This document shows, piece by piece, positions 41,700 through 54,300 of a stretch of 64,000 nucleotides of DNA (positions are counted from its first letter, which is position 1; every line of letters begins with the position of its first letter). Source of the stretch: Prorocentrum cordatum (taxonomy: Eukaryota; Sar; Dinophyceae; Prorocentrales; Prorocentraceae); the NCBI GenBank assembly GCA_963575745.1, contig CAUYUJ010009802.1, positions 118,967 through 182,966 of the forward strand, in the 5' to 3' direction. Under the pieces are notes generated by a model. That model ran no database searches. It worked only from the letters and a program-made list of their open reading frames with translations, and had not been told where the DNA came from. The translations under genes were made by a program, and so were the position numbers.

Positions 41700-42982
41700 T
41701 TCCCCACGGAAACGACGGCAATTCAAGGGTGGCGGTCGGTGGCTGTCCATAGCACATACCACATACCGCTAAAAAACAGCGTGCGGCTTTCGGTACATAC
41801 GAAGCCAGACCGTCTCAGCCCTTGCAGGATGGGCGCCACAACATCCAAGCAACCACAGCAGGAATGGGGAGGAGACGACCAGGCGCGATCAAGCAATACA
41901 CTGAGCTCACCACCCGAGACAATTGGGGGAGCCACCAAGAGGGCGGCGGCGGCACGCACTGGTGTACGCTCGAAATTGTCAGGACGTCGCGCACGATGGA
42001 GGAGGTGGAGGAGGGAGGAGGAGGAGGAGGAGGAGGAGGCCAACGACGACGACGACCACGAGGTTGGGAGCAGGAGCTGATGTCGGGGCTTAGTGCCGGT
42101 CAGCCAAGGGGGTGTCCGCCTGTCGTGCTGGTAGGCTGCCAGCGCCGTCTTGTGCTCCTCCTCCTGCGGACCAGGGGCGAACGGGGGCATCCTAGGGCTG
42201 ACCTGAACATCGTTCACGAAACTTTGTTCCCGAACCGTTTGCGAGCCACTCGTTTTGAACATCTTTGTTTCCTCTCAACAGAGCAGCCGTGGACAAGGCC
42301 CTTGGGGGCCGTGGAGTTCACGAACAAATGGGTGTGAACCATTGATAAACAGTTTGCGGACATCCGAGCACGAACACGTCTTCCCACCCTTCCGAACACA
42401 ATTTAGGGCACACCTGATGAGATCCGCTACAGTCATCGTGCGGTCACAAAAGAACGACGAAAAAGAAACGGAGGGGCCTTTCCGTCCACAGCGATCCTGG
42501 GACGCGAACACGCTCTTCGACCTGGGTCTGAGGAGCGGCCAGAAAACTGGAGCCACTCTGGGGCCCAAGGTGGTCCTCGTCTGCAGGCGTCGCCAGGCAG
42601 GGGGGAGGCTTGTGAGGTGCGGCGAAGATAGGTGCCAGAAAGAGGGGGTTAGCGCATCATGGCCCGAAGCATGTGTGTGCATGTGTGTGGACGAGGGGGG
42701 GCCACAGGAAAAGAAGAAGAGAAGCCATGATATTCACACACCCCTGGTCCTCAAACCCTTCTTGAACGCCTCCGAGCTGAGCGTCGACCAGAATCAAGAA
42801 GGAAAAATGGCAAGAGTGTTGGACGTCCGGTCACATGTTTCTCCAGCTCCGTCGCCGTGCTTTTTTCGGTTCTGCGCCCATTCTGGCGCCGTCCTTTCCA
42901 TTTTCGTTTTTCAAACGCTTGTATACTGAAGAGAAGATTCTCGGAAACGGAAAACAAGAACGCCTCTGTCGTTTCCAGGGCC
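41700..42982. other. No recognised gene
   Basis: A short GGA run lies at 42015-42040. Overlapping frames are open on both strands but give no known domain. Confidence 0.45.
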
Positions 42983-42983
42983 C

Positions 42984-43052
42984 ATCGTTCTAGCGGTCCC
43001 TGCAGCCTCTGGAGCTCAGAGCTCCAGGGGCTGCAGGGGCCGCTGGAACGAT
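42984..43052. repeat. 69-bp foldback with 34-bp arms
   Basis: Arms 42984-43017 and 43019-43052 are reverse complements at 31 of 34 positions with a single-base loop. All three differences are T in the left arm against C in the arm complement. The core is CTGGAGCTC/GAGCTCCAG. Confidence 0.85.
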
Positions 43053-45300
43053 CCGGAGAGGCCTCCGGTGACTGACGGAGACGCCCGAGGACGACGGTGA
43101 TGAGGAGGCAAGGCGCGAATTCGAGCGAGGCCGCCGTCGCACGACCTGTGTAGCACAGGGTGAGGTCATTGGATAAGGAACCATTGGATAAAGAATTCAA
43201 GGTCTGGAAGCGGGTGGAGCTCCAATCGTGGACTGGCAGTGGATATCACCGCCGCCCTGGTTAGATAAGGAATCCCACAGGGTCTGAAGCCTCCTGGGGA
43301 CATTCCTTGACGAACAACCCTGCCGCAATTGCGTGGGAATACCCATCGTTCCAGAGCTCGGATATCTGCTATCCCGAGGCGGCGGGGTGCCAGCGGCTGT
43401 GCCCTGGGCATCAGCCGACACGCTGATAGGCAACATCGAGCGATTAAAATCTCACATGCACCAATCTTCAGTAGCTCACAAAGCAAAGCAGAGGCGGATC
43501 ATAAGGAGGAGGACGAGGAGGAGGAGGAGGAGGAGGGGGAGGAGGAGAGATGGGGTGGGGCCAAGCTAGGTGCGCTCGCACCTCATCAGACATCCGACCC
43601 CTCCCTTCCATCCCTTTCCACCGCGCTGGTTTTCTCTATTCGCGGATGCGTGTCATAGCCGACCTGCAACTCCAACAAAAAGACCGCATCTTGTTACAAG
43701 CAATCGGAAAAGGAGTAGGAGGAGGAGGTTACGGGTGAGCAGGAGGATGAGCGGGAGGGAAAGGACGAGTACGAACAGCAGCAGGAACTGAAGTGGAAGG
43801 ATCAGGAGGAACAGGACCAGGGGAAGGCGGAGGAGGGGAAACGACAGGGGCGACAACAACGACGAAGAAAGACTCGGATTCAGAAGTGGCCCGCGCTGGG
43901 ACGAGAGCACCTTTCTGAACGACGGGAGCAAAGCCCGCCGATCCGAAAATCAGGCCCACGCTGCAGCGGGAGCACCACTTTGAAGCATCGAAAACAACCG
44001 GATTGCAAAACACCATAAGAACAACCAACTTTTGAAATCCTGTGGACAAAAAACAGCACGCGAAGAGTACCGAACATCTTCTGGCCGAAAACAGGGGAGA
44101 GAGAGAGAGGAGAGTCGTATTCAAATTCTTTAACAATAAACGGAAGATGAAGGAGTGCCAGTACCAGGAGGGCGTTCGATCCTCATGAGCGCCGCACGAC
44201 CCGGATTCAGACCTCCGACGCTTGCTGTTTACTTTCAAAGAGTAAGCACCCAAAAGCTGGCACAGGCGGCCTCAGCACGCCGGTGTGTCTGTGTGTTGAG
44301 TGCCTATTAGCGGCGGCCTCGGATCTTGAGGCCAGAGCCCCGCGTGCCGCCGCGCAGGGTCCGCACAGGCTGTGCTCTTCGGCGAAGGGGGGAGAGGAAG
44401 GGAAACGCAGGCAGACGACGACGAAGGCGCAGGCTGGAGGCTGGGGCCAGCGGGGCGGGCGGGCAAGCGGGAGGGGGGCTGGGCACCCGGAAATGGGTTC
44501 GAGAGGTCGAGGTTCTTAGTTCACAGTGTGAATCAAAAGCCTGGGCTTCCCGAGGTTCTTCACGGGGAGCTGGCTTTTTCGTCCCAGGTAGTGTCTTGTT
44601 TGCCCCAGGACGGGCCCGAAACACGCCTCTCGAGGCCGACGTAGAAGGTGAACGCCAGTATTGAAAGAACCGCGGAGGGGAGCACCGCCAGGGGAAGGGG
44701 ATCCAGCGCCGACCCCAGAAATCCGCGCGCACCTTGACAGGCTGTTGTGTATGCCGTTTTTTCGTGTCTCGATGGCTGAGGCTCGCCTTCCAGAGGTGGC
44801 AGCGGGGCCAAACTGGCCAGCCGCCCCCGAGCAGGAGCGGGCGCGAGAGCGCGTTCCCGTAGCGAAAACGTACCCGGCGGCCAAAACAAACGCGGGAAAC
44901 CTGGAAGCCATCTGCATGGCCGGGGCTCGCCTTCCTCAGCAAAGGCTAAGTCCAAATGGACTAAGCGCAGACGGAGGCCGAACATTCCGTGCGGACTTAC
45001 TCTGCACGTACTCAGCATCCTACCAGGAAAGGCTAAGTCCAGACAGAATACGCCCAGACGGGATGGAGACCAAAAACTCCGTACGGAACCACTCCGCACG
45101 GACTGAGCCTCGTCCGAGACTTCTGGTCAGGGAGGCAAAACCAGCCGGCCAACCATGTGCGAGAGCGCCCCCTTGCGGCCAGGCTACAGGCCGCTGGGGT
45201 GGCCTCCGGGCGGCGCCATCGTGGACACTCCACAGTGCTCTCTATGGTCCATGGTGCTCTCTTCTTCCCCAAGCGGTGCTTGCACTCAGGGATCCGGAAT
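43053..45300. other. No recognised gene
   Basis: Includes a small GGA run (43504-43548), a duplicated CATTGGATAA word (43168, 43182) and repeated AAGGCTAAGTCCA / GACGGAG words in 44920-45110. Frames are open on both strands without recognisable domains. Confidence 0.45.
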
Positions 45301-45600
45301 AACAAACTGGGCCTGTGCGTCTTTCTGGCAACTATGTGGTCGCTGTCGCCGCACTGTCGCCGCCTCATCGCCGCCCGTCGTCTGGGCATGTGCGTCGGTC
45401 TGGCGGCTATGTGATCGCCGTCGCCGCTCTGCCGCCGCCTCGTCGCTGCCCATCGTCTGGGCCTGTGCGTCGGTCTGGCGGCTATGTGGTCGGTCGCCGT
45501 CGCCACCCCGTCGCCACCTGGTCGCCGCCCATCGTCTCTGCCTGTGCGTCGGTCTGGCGGCTGTGCGGCCGCCGTCGCCGCCCCGTCGCCGCCTCGTCGC
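45301..45600 (+). repeat. 75-bp minisatellite, four copies
   Basis: The word TGTGCGTCGGTCTGGCGGCTATGT marks units at 45314 (diverged), 45389, 45464 and 45543, giving periods of 75, 75 and 79 bases. Units end in CGTCGCCGCC-rich sequence. Confidence 0.85.
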
Positions 45601-45704
45601 CGCCGCGCTTAGTGCACCGCACAGATTGCTTCGCACATATTTATCAGTATCGATTGCTTCACACATGTATATTGTCTCACGCGGATTGCACCACATGTAT
45701 TCTC

Positions 45705-47675
45705 TGTTTCTAAAAAGAAAAATGACCGACCCTTCCCCCTTCAGGGATTATCCGCCTCCTTTTTCGTATTGCAATGTACATATGATTCTGCCCCAGCGTC
45801 CATCCTAAATCCACCGACCCTGTCGGCGTGTGGAATGGGTTGTTCTTCTCGTCTGTGCCTCCTCCCCTTTCCGACCTTTTCCGTCTCCTTCTCGTTCGTC
45901 TCCCCCTCCTCCTCCTCCTCCTCTTCCTCCTCCTCCTCCTCCTCCTCCTCCTCCTCCTCCTTCATCTCTTCCTCCTGCGTAAAGAAAATTGACTCGAAGG
46001 GTTTCCCCTTCCTTTTGTTCCCTTCCCTGGCCGGGGGGTCGGTCCCGGGGGAAGCGGGAAGCCCAGGGGGGGTCCTGGGGGGGGTCCCGGGGGGGGGTCA
46101 TGGGAGGGGTCCCGGGTCAGAATGCCACCTCCCTCTTCCTCTTCCTGAGCGTCTTTTGCCACCTTGTCCATCTCCTTTTCATTTGTCTTCCCCTCCTCCT
46201 CCTCCTCCTCCTCCTCCTCCTCCTCCTCTTCTTCTTCTTCTTCTCTTCTTCCTTCCTCCTCCTCCCTCCTCCTCCTCCTCCTCCTCCTCCTCCTCCTCCT
46301 CCTCCTCACACACTTTCTCCGCCTACCCTGTCACGTTGTCCTGTAGTTCCTTCCTGTGATCACACATCCCGTCGCCATCGACGGCCAAAACCTTCAGGGT
46401 CGGCGGCACCGGCCGCAAGACTTTCACAATATGAACTCGTACCGTCCCAACCCAACCGGTATCAACACCCCCCGTCACCCTTTGCAAAACGCTATGAGCG
46501 TACACGCGTGCATCAAAGGTCGTAAGTGTTAGAAAACCTTGTCCCAACAGAGCTGACGAAATGCACACGCGCGTCGTCGCGCGCGCATGCCGAAATCCCT
46601 CAAAATCCTAAGGTTCCGTAAGGTTTTCAAAATCGAGTGCCCAAGCAACATCTAAAGACGCGCTGCTTCGTAACAAAGGTTTTGAAACAAACGAGAAGAA
46701 ATTGCGTTCGCACTGTTGCGATTTTTATATAAATCCATCGGTTGTTGAACACGTTCATAATATGCTACCAAACGGGTTTCTCGCGCGTGTCGAAATCGTT
46801 CGAACGCCCTTGCGCGCGTGCTGTCGCGAAAATCATTGAGCAAGAGACAAGGCGAAATGCACGCGCGCGCGTCGTCGCGCGCGCATGCCGGAATCAGTCC
46901 AAAAATTTTGGTTTCGTAGAGAGTTCAAAACCCATTGTCCCGAAACCAAAGGGAAACAAAAACAAAAAACAAAAAAATGTTTACGCAGCGTCGCCTGTCA
47001 AACCAGCAGCCTGCGCTCGCGCTCTTGCGAATTCAGAAGAAAAACCATGCGTTTCTGTTTTCAACATGTTCATGGAATTCAGCCAAACAGGCCACTCGCT
47101 CTGCATGTCGGAATCATTCGCGCGCCCTTGCGCGCGTGCTGGGGGGGGCACGAACCGTGTCCAAAAATACAATGCGGGCTACTCTCGCGTGTCGGCCGCG
47201 CGCGTGAATGTCGAACTCCTTCTAAAATCTGCATCACCGACGCGAGGACGCCGTCATCGTGGTCGCCGTGATCACCATCGGCGCTGTCACTGGCCGTGCC
47301 GTCGCCGTTGCCAACGTCGTCACCAAAGTCGCTACTAGCATCATCGTGTCTACCGTTGTCGACGTTGCCATGATACCGGGCCCGCCCAAGTGGCCGACTC
47401 GCAATGAAGTGCCCGCTGGAATGAGCCCAACGGTCAGCGCCACCGCGGGCGCGTCGGTCGCGCCAAACTAGCTGGCCGCTGCGCGCGCGTGCTTGGGTTG
47501 GCGCGGCCGCAGAGCTGCACCAGCCAGCGCCAAGCAATTATCACAATCGCCACCGCATGGGTTTTGCAAACCAAATTGCGAGTGGGTGGGTGGGATGTTT
47601 GCAAGGGCGCGACAACTCGTTTGTAAAAATCAAGTGCGCCACATAGGTTTCACTATCTAGATTGCACTACGTAGA
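45705..47675 (+). repeat. Higher-order repeat unit 1
   Basis: Opens with TTTCTAAAAAGAAAAATGA and a landmark GATTCTG...CATCCTAAAT (45784). It includes CCT arrays at 45908-45962 and 46189-46310. Diverged copies of a 290-bp-class subrepeat carrying the GCGCGCGTCGTCGCGCGCG word follow, then a GTGGGTGGGTGGGATG tail near 47578. Long overlapping frames are repeat-derived. Confidence 0.75.
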
Positions 47676-48650
47676 TGCTCCTTTCTAAAAACAGAAAGGA
47701 TCTACCCGCCCCCCCGGCGTTATCGGTCCCCCTTTTCGGGTATGTAAATCATATATGGTTCTGACCACATGTCCATCCTAAATATGAAATCACGATGTCC
47801 CAGGCCAACTGGTATCCCCTCCCTGAGGGTCCCTTGTAAAAACACTATGCGGTGACATGTTTTGTTCTAACATACCACTTTTTCGCGAATCCCTGGCAAA
47901 AAAACGGGACGAAGTGCACGCGCGCGCGTCGTCGCGCGCGCATGCCGACATCCTTCAAAAACCTTCGGTGCCGGAAAGACGTCGCAATCGAGTTTCCAAA
48001 AGCATAGAAAAACACAAGGTTTCGCAACACGGATTTGCTAAAAAAGCTTCCGCGTAAGCTCTTGCGAAATCTGAAGAAAACCATAGGTTTTTCAATATTC
48101 TCACAACATGCAACCAAACGGGCGTCGCGCGCGCATGTCGAAATCTGTCGAACGGCCTTGCGCGTGTGCCGTCGCGAGAATCCTCTGCAAAGAACGGGAC
48201 GGAGTGCAGACGCGCGCGTCGTCGCGCGCGTATGCCGAAAACCTTCAAAAACCAATCGGTTTCGGAAGGATTTCACAATCGTGTGTCCAGAAAACCTAGA
48301 AAAAAAACACAAGGTTTCGCAACACAGATTTGCTAAACAAACTTCGGCGTAAGCTCTTGCGAAATCTTAAGAAAACCATAGGTTTTTCAATATTCTCATA
48401 ACATGCAACCTAACGGGCGTCGCGCGCGCATGTCGAAATCTGTCGAACGCCCTTGCGCGTGTGCCGTCGCGAGAATCCTCTGCAAAGAACGGGACGAAGT
48501 GCAGACGCGCGCGTCGTCGCGCGCGTATGCCGAACACCTTCAAAACCCATCGGTTTCGGAAGGATTTCAAAATCGTGTGTCCAGAAAACCTAGAAAAAAC
48601 ACAAGGTTTCGCAACACAGATTTTCAACAAAAGCGTGCGCGCGCGCTCTT

Positions 48651-48694
<44 letters not shown>

Positions 48695-48886
48695 CTCCCT
48701 CCTCCCGCGTCGTCGTCCTCGTCGCCTACGTCGTCCTCTGTCTTTCCTCGTGTTCGTCGTCGTCGTCCTCTTTGGCGTCGTGGTCGTTTCCGTCGTCGTT
48801 GTCGCCATGGTCGTCCTTCCTTCTCCTCCCTCGTCGTCGTCGTCGTCCGTCGTCGGTGTCTCGTCGTCGTCCCTCCTATTTCGTCG

Positions 48887-48927
<41 letters not shown>

Positions 48928-49540
48928 GTCGTCGTCGTCTTCCCTCCTCCCTCGTCGTTGCCGTCGTCGGCGTCGCCGTCCTTCCTCCTTCTTTGTCGTT
49001 CGCGTCGTCGCCGTCCTCCCTCCTCCCTCGTCGTTGTCGTCGTTGTCGTCGTTGTCGCCGTCGTCGTCCTTCCTCCTCCCTCGTCGTCGTCTTCGTTGGA
49101 GACGTCGTCGTCGTTTTCGTCGTCGTCGTCGGCGTCGGCGTCGTTGTCCTCTTCGTCGTCGTCGACGTCGGCGTCGTCGTCGTCGTCGCCGCCGTCGTCG
49201 TCGTCGTCGTCGTCGTCGGCGTCGTTGGCGTCGTCGTCGTCGGTGTCGTCGTCATCGTCGTCGTCGGCGTCGTCATCGTCGTCGTTGTTGTCGTCGTCGT
49301 CGTCGGCGTCGTTGTCGGCGTCGTCGAAGTCGTTGGAGACGTCGTCGGTGTCGTCGTAGTCGTTGTCGGCGGCGTCGTCGTCGTCGTTGTCGCTGTCGTC
49401 GTCGGCGTCGCTGGTGTTGCCAAGCGCAATTTGGTACCCACCGTCACGGTCTTAAGAGATTTTGCGAACCAAGTTGCGGGTGGGTGGGTGGGATGTTTGC
49501 GCGAACAGGGGCGTGGACAACTTACTGCGAACAGAAATAA
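47676..49540 (+). repeat. Higher-order repeat unit 2
   Basis: Landmark near 47757. Two to three well-preserved subrepeats have GGTTTCGCAACAC at 48018, 48312 and 48605 (periods 294 and 293). A long CGT/GTC array (48649-49420) and the GTGGGTGGGTGGGATG tail near 49478 follow. Confidence 0.85.
48649..49420. repeat. (CGT)n array
   Basis: About 770 bases of CGT triplets with CCT-rich interruptions. Its internal order (TCGTGTTCGTCGTCG, then CTTTGGCGTCGTGGTCG) is shared with 50224-50862. Confidence 0.95.
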
Positions 49541-50223
49541 ATTCTCCTTCCTAGAAACAGAATAGACTGTACGCCCCCCCCGGCGTTATCGCCCCCCTTT
49601 CGGATATGTAGATCATGTATGATTCTGACCACATGTCCATCCTAAATCTGAATTTGCACTATCCCAGGGGGGCCGGTATCCCCCCCCTGAGGGTCCCTAG
49701 TAAAAAAACACTATGCGGTGACATGTTTTGTTCTAACATAGCACTTTTTCGCGAATCCCTTGCAAAACATGGGACGAAGTGCACACGCGCGCGTCGTCGC
49801 GCGCGCATGCCGAATTCCTTCAACAACCCTCGGTGCCGGAAGGATTTCGCAATCGAGTTTCCAAAAAAACATATAAACACACAGGGTATCGCAACACTGA
49901 TTTGCTAAAAAAGCTTCCGCGCGAGTTCTTGCGACATCTTGAGAAAACCATTGGTTTTTCAAGATTTTCACAAAGTGCTATTAAACGGGCTTCGCGCGCG
50001 CATGTCGAAATCTGTCGAACGCCCTTGCGCGTGTGCCGTCGCGAGAATCCTCTGCAAAAAACGGGACGAAGTGCAGACGCGCGCGTCGTCGCGCGCGCAT
50101 GCCGAACACCTTCAAAACCCATCGGCTTCGGAAGGATTTCAAAATCGTGTGTCCAAAAAACATACAAAAACACAAGGTTTCGCAACACAGATTTTCAACA
50201 AAAGCGTGCGCGCGCGCTCTTGC

Positions 50224-50862
50224 GTCGTCGTCGTCGTCGTCGTCGCCGTCCTCCCTCCTCCCGCGTCGTCGTCGTCGTCGTCGTCTACCTCGTCCTCTGT
50301 CTTTCCTCGTGTTCGTCGTCGTCGTCCTCTTTGGCGTCGTGGTCGTTTTCGTCGTCGTTGTTGCCGTGGTCGTCCTTCCTCCTCCTCCCTCGTCGTCGTC
50401 GTCGTCCGTCGTCGGCGTCTCGTCGTCGTCCCTCCTATTTCGTCGCCGTCGTCGTCGTGGCCGTTGTCGTCGTGTTCCCTCCTCCCGAGTCGTTGTCGTT
50501 GTCGGCGCCGCCGTCCTTCCTCCTTCTTCGTCGTTCGCGTCGTCGCCGTCGTCCCTCCTCCCTCGTCGTTGTCGTCGTTGTCGTCGTTGTCGTCGTTGTC
50601 GTCGTTGTCGCCGTCGTCGTCCTTCCTCCTCCCTCGTCGTCGTCTTCGTTGGCGACGTCGTCGTCGTCTTCGTCGTCGTCGGCGTCGGCGTCGTTGTCGT
50701 CGTCGAAGTCGTCGGAGACGTCGTCGGTGTCGTCGTAGTCGCCGTCGTCGTCGTCGTCGGCGTCGTTGACGTCGTCGTCGTTGTCGTCGTCGGTGTCGAC
50801 GTTGTCGTCGTCGAAGTCGTTGGAAACGTCGTCGGTGTCGTCGTCGGCGTCGGTGTCGTGGC
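50224..50862. repeat. (CGT)n array
   Basis: About 640 bases, collinear with 48649-49420 but shorter. The difference largely accounts for the shorter unit 3. Confidence 0.95.
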
Positions 50863-50984
50863 CAAGTGTCATGTGGTACGTACCGTCACGGTCTTGTCTT
50901 AAGAGGTCTTGCGACCAAGTTGCGGGTGGGAGGGTGGGATGTTTGCACGAAAGGTGGAGAGGACAGCATCAAGACGGTCAAATA

Positions 50985-51214
50985 TTAACTCCACTACATA
51001 GATTGCACCGCAGAGCTTGCACCGCGTAGATCGCACCACATGGATTACCCATCATATCTTGCCCGTCGCATATTGCGCCACATCGATTGCACAACATAGA
51101 TCGCGCGACATAGGTTGCACAACATAGACAGAACAACAGAGATCGCACCATACAGGTGGCACCACATTAATTGTACCGCATATTGCACCACATAGATTGC
51201 ACCACGCCGATTCT
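50985..51214. repeat. Degenerate CACATAGATTGCAC repeat
   Basis: Around fifteen diverged 12-15 base units such as CACATAGATTGCAC, CATAGATCGCACCA and CATAGGTTGCACAA. Single relics occur at equivalent places in other units (47650, 52785). Confidence 0.7.
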
Positions 51215-52800
51215 CCTTTCTAAAAGAGAATGAGGATGTACCCCTCCCCCCCCCGGGAATTAACGCTCACCTTTTCGTATTGCAACTATGTACGATTCTG
51301 CCCCATCGTCCGTCCTAAATATGATTTCGTATCCTCCCAGCCAAACCGGTAACGGCCAACCCTCATCCTTCTGAGAAATAAATTAAAGCTTACGCGCGCA
51401 ATATCCATCTAAACATAAATTCCCACGGCTCCCTTGCAAAACCGGGGCGAAGTGCACGCGCGCGCGTCGTCGCGCGCGCGTGCCGAAATCAATCAAGACA
51501 CTCGGGTTTCGCAAGGACTTCAAAGTCGAGTACCCCGAAAGCATATACAAACGCAAGGTTTCGCAACAAGGATTTCAAACAAAAAGCCTGCGCTCGCGCT
51601 CTCGCAGATCCTGAGGAAAACCACTGGTTGTCACCATGTTCATAACATGCTACCAAATGGCGCATGTCGAAATCATTCGAACGCCCTTGCGCGCGTGTTG
51701 TCTCAAAAACTCTTTACAACAGACCTGGCGAAGTGCATGCGCGCACGTCGTCGCGGGCGCATGCAGACATCCTTCAAAAACCCTTGGCGTCGCAAGAATT
51801 TCAAAATCGAGCGCCCCGGGGAAAAAAAGAAAACATGGTTTCGCAACATCTGTTTTCCAAAAAAATACGCCCTCGCTCTTGCGACTTCGAAAAGGAAACC
51901 ATAGGTTGTCAACAATTTCACCACATGCTACCACATGGGCCTTTCGCGCGCGCATGTCGAAATCGCTCGCACGCCAGGCGCGCGTGCTGACGCACACATT
52001 TCTTCAGACAGCGGGACGATGTGCACACGCGCGCGTCGTCGCGCGCGCATGCCGGAATCCTTCAAACACCCTTGGTGTCGTAAAAAGCTCAAAATCGAGC
52101 GCGCCGAAAACATATAAAACATATGGTTTTACAACATCAATGTTCAAAAGAAGCTGCGCTCGCGCTCTTGCGAAATCCTTGGGAAACCATCGGTGTTTCT
52201 CACCAGTTTTATTAACTTCGGCCCAACGGGCCTTTCGCGCCGCATGCCAGCATCATTCGAACGCCTTTGCGCGCGTGCTGGGGGGCACGACCCGTGTCAA
52301 ATAATGCCATGCGGGCCACTCTCTCGCGTCGGCCGCGCGCGCATCTCCCAAAAACTCCATCACCGACGCGAGGACGCTGTCATCGTCGTCGCCGTGATCA
52401 GCATCGGCGCCGTCACTGGCCGTGCCGTCGACGTTGATATCATCGTCACCGAAGTCGCTACGATCATCATTGTGTCTATCGTTGTTTACGTTGCCATGAT
52501 ACCGCGCCCGCCCAAGTGGCCGACTCGCACTGAAGTGCCCGCTGACAAGGTGCACAGAGGCCAGCGCCGCCGCGGCTGCGTCGGTCGCGCCAAACTAGCT
52601 GGCCGCTGCGAGCGCGAGCATGCGCGGGCTAGCGCCGCCGCAGAGACGCACCAGCCAACACCAAGCACGCATCGCAATCGCCGCCGCATGCTTTTTGCAA
52701 AACAAGTTGCGAGTGGGTGGGTGGGATGACTGCGCGAGCAGTGGGGTTGACAACTGCGAGTTCCACAATTGAACTGCTCCACGCAGATTGCACAACATAC
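51215..52800 (+). repeat. Higher-order repeat unit 4
   Basis: Landmark GATTCTGCCCCATCGTCC at 51294. Diverged subrepeats follow, then a block (52370-52520) matching 47240-47400 of unit 1, and the GTGGGTGGGTGGGATGA tail near 52710. Confidence 0.75.
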
Positions 52801-53205
52801 ATTGCTACAAACACACTGTTAGGGGGCCCGCGCTGACTAACACTTCCTCTGAAGAGCTGATTGGGGCCTTGTGCGGCCATGGTGCATTTCCTCTTCGACC
52901 CTCCATCTCACGGGTGGCTCGTCCGCGCGCATGGTTATATGCCGCTGGGGCGTGATCTGATTGCTGGCCTCTTCCCCTTTGTCCCTCCACAGCGGGGCCT
53001 GGCCGACCCCTTCCGTGACGAGCCTCTTCCGTGACGACCCCCTCGCCCTCGAGGCTTTCCTCCGGCCACCTGCCATTGTCTCCAGCCCTCACATCCGACG
53101 TTGCGAAAAGTTGCAACGTCCAAGACAAATCGACACTCGGGCGCACTGGGGCTGCCATAGGTCCAGGTCCTGGGGGCGGGACTACCACAGACCCACGCCA
53201 GGTGG
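52801..53205. other. No recognised gene
   Basis: Short duplicated TTCCGTGACGA words at 53010 and 53028. No domain. Confidence 0.45.
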
Positions 53206-53308
53206 CCGCCATGAAGCCCCGGGTGGCCGCCGTGAGGTCACAGGTGGCCGCCGTGAGGTCACGTCTGGCCGCCATGAGGTCATGGGCGGCCGCCGCGAGG
53301 CCCCCGCT
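53206..53308 (+). repeat. 21-bp minisatellite (GGTGGCCGCCGTGAGGTCAC type)
   Basis: Five units of about 21 bases in register with minor changes. Confidence 0.85.
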
Positions 53309-54199
53309 CTCAAATGACCACTAACCCTGCGCAGTACGTGCAGCGCAGGGGGCGGCGGACCGTCTCCCCATCACACCATCACAGGGGGATGCGAAGTCCC
53401 TGGAGACGGGACGGGGTGGGCGTTGGCATCATTAGCTCGCCAACTACCAAGAACAACAAAAACATCAAAGCTCTTACGTCCGTGCACAGGACTGATCCAC
53501 TGACGGATCCAACTCATCTTCCCTTCATTGGCCTCAGACCCATGCGAAGCAGCATGCTCTCCCCTCTTCCTGCGGCCTTCTTCGGGCCGGATCGATCTCC
53601 GAGGGCCCTGGGGCCCGAAACGAGGCAAGGGCATCCGCTGTGAAAAAAAGGAAGCGCCAGGAGGAGGAGGAGGAGGAGGAGGAGGAGGAGAAGGAGGAGG
53701 AGGAGGAGGAGGAGGAGGAAGGAGCTCAATGGTGGCGTGCCCCCCTCGCCCTCGAGGCTCTCCTCCGCCCGCCCGCCCACGTCTTCGGGCGAGGCGAGGG
53801 GGGCTCGGCACGGAAGGGGCCAGCCTCCGATGATCCGCGGAACTTGGCGCCAACATGTGCGTTGCCGCCGAGGCCGCGGACGCTCCCCCCCGCCCTGTCT
53901 GCCTGCCCTGTGCAGCCGACTGGTGGCTCTGCCGAGCGCCCCGGGCAACTCGAGCGCGCGAGCGGATTGCCCCCCGCCGCGCCGCGACGAACAGCGTGTC
54001 GCCGCCGAGGCACTTTCATACCGCGCAGGCGGTGTCATTGCGACTCTGACGCAGCATGTTTGGCTCCAGTCCGAAGGGCTGACAACGGCCAATTATTTCG
54101 CTCCCCGAGTGGGGAGGAGCCTTTAGCAGGTGTATCCGCGAAACCCAAAAAGAGAGGGGCCAGAACAGGCTGCGCGGTGCCGGTGGAGCTGCACGAGGT
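53309..54199. other. No recognised gene; (GGA)n at 53659-53722
   Basis: A GGA array is flanked by GC-rich sequence that is open in several frames without a known domain. Confidence 0.5.
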
Positions 54200-54216
54200 T
54201 AGCACACACACACACA

Positions 54217-54274
<58 letters not shown>

Positions 54275-54300
54275 CACACACACACACACGCACACACACT
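54200..54300. repeat. (CA)n/(GCAC)n microsatellite
   Basis: Alternating CA dinucleotides with GCAC tetranucleotide units, about 100 bases. Confidence 0.95.

Larger units (their letters stand above)
49541..51214 (+). repeat. Higher-order repeat unit 3
   Basis: Landmark GATTCTGACCACATGTCC at 49621. The leader block (ACTATGCGGTGACATG, 49710) is near-identical to that of unit 2 (47846). Subrepeats, a CGT array (50224-50862), a diverged tail (50920) and a 13-bp-class CACATAGATTGCAC repeat (50985-51214) follow. Confidence 0.85.

Noticed and set aside
47880-50200. Regular repeats considered as a CRISPR array
   Set aside because: Units are about 294 bases and diverge along their length, with no short conserved repeat and unique spacers. 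The context is eukaryotic.
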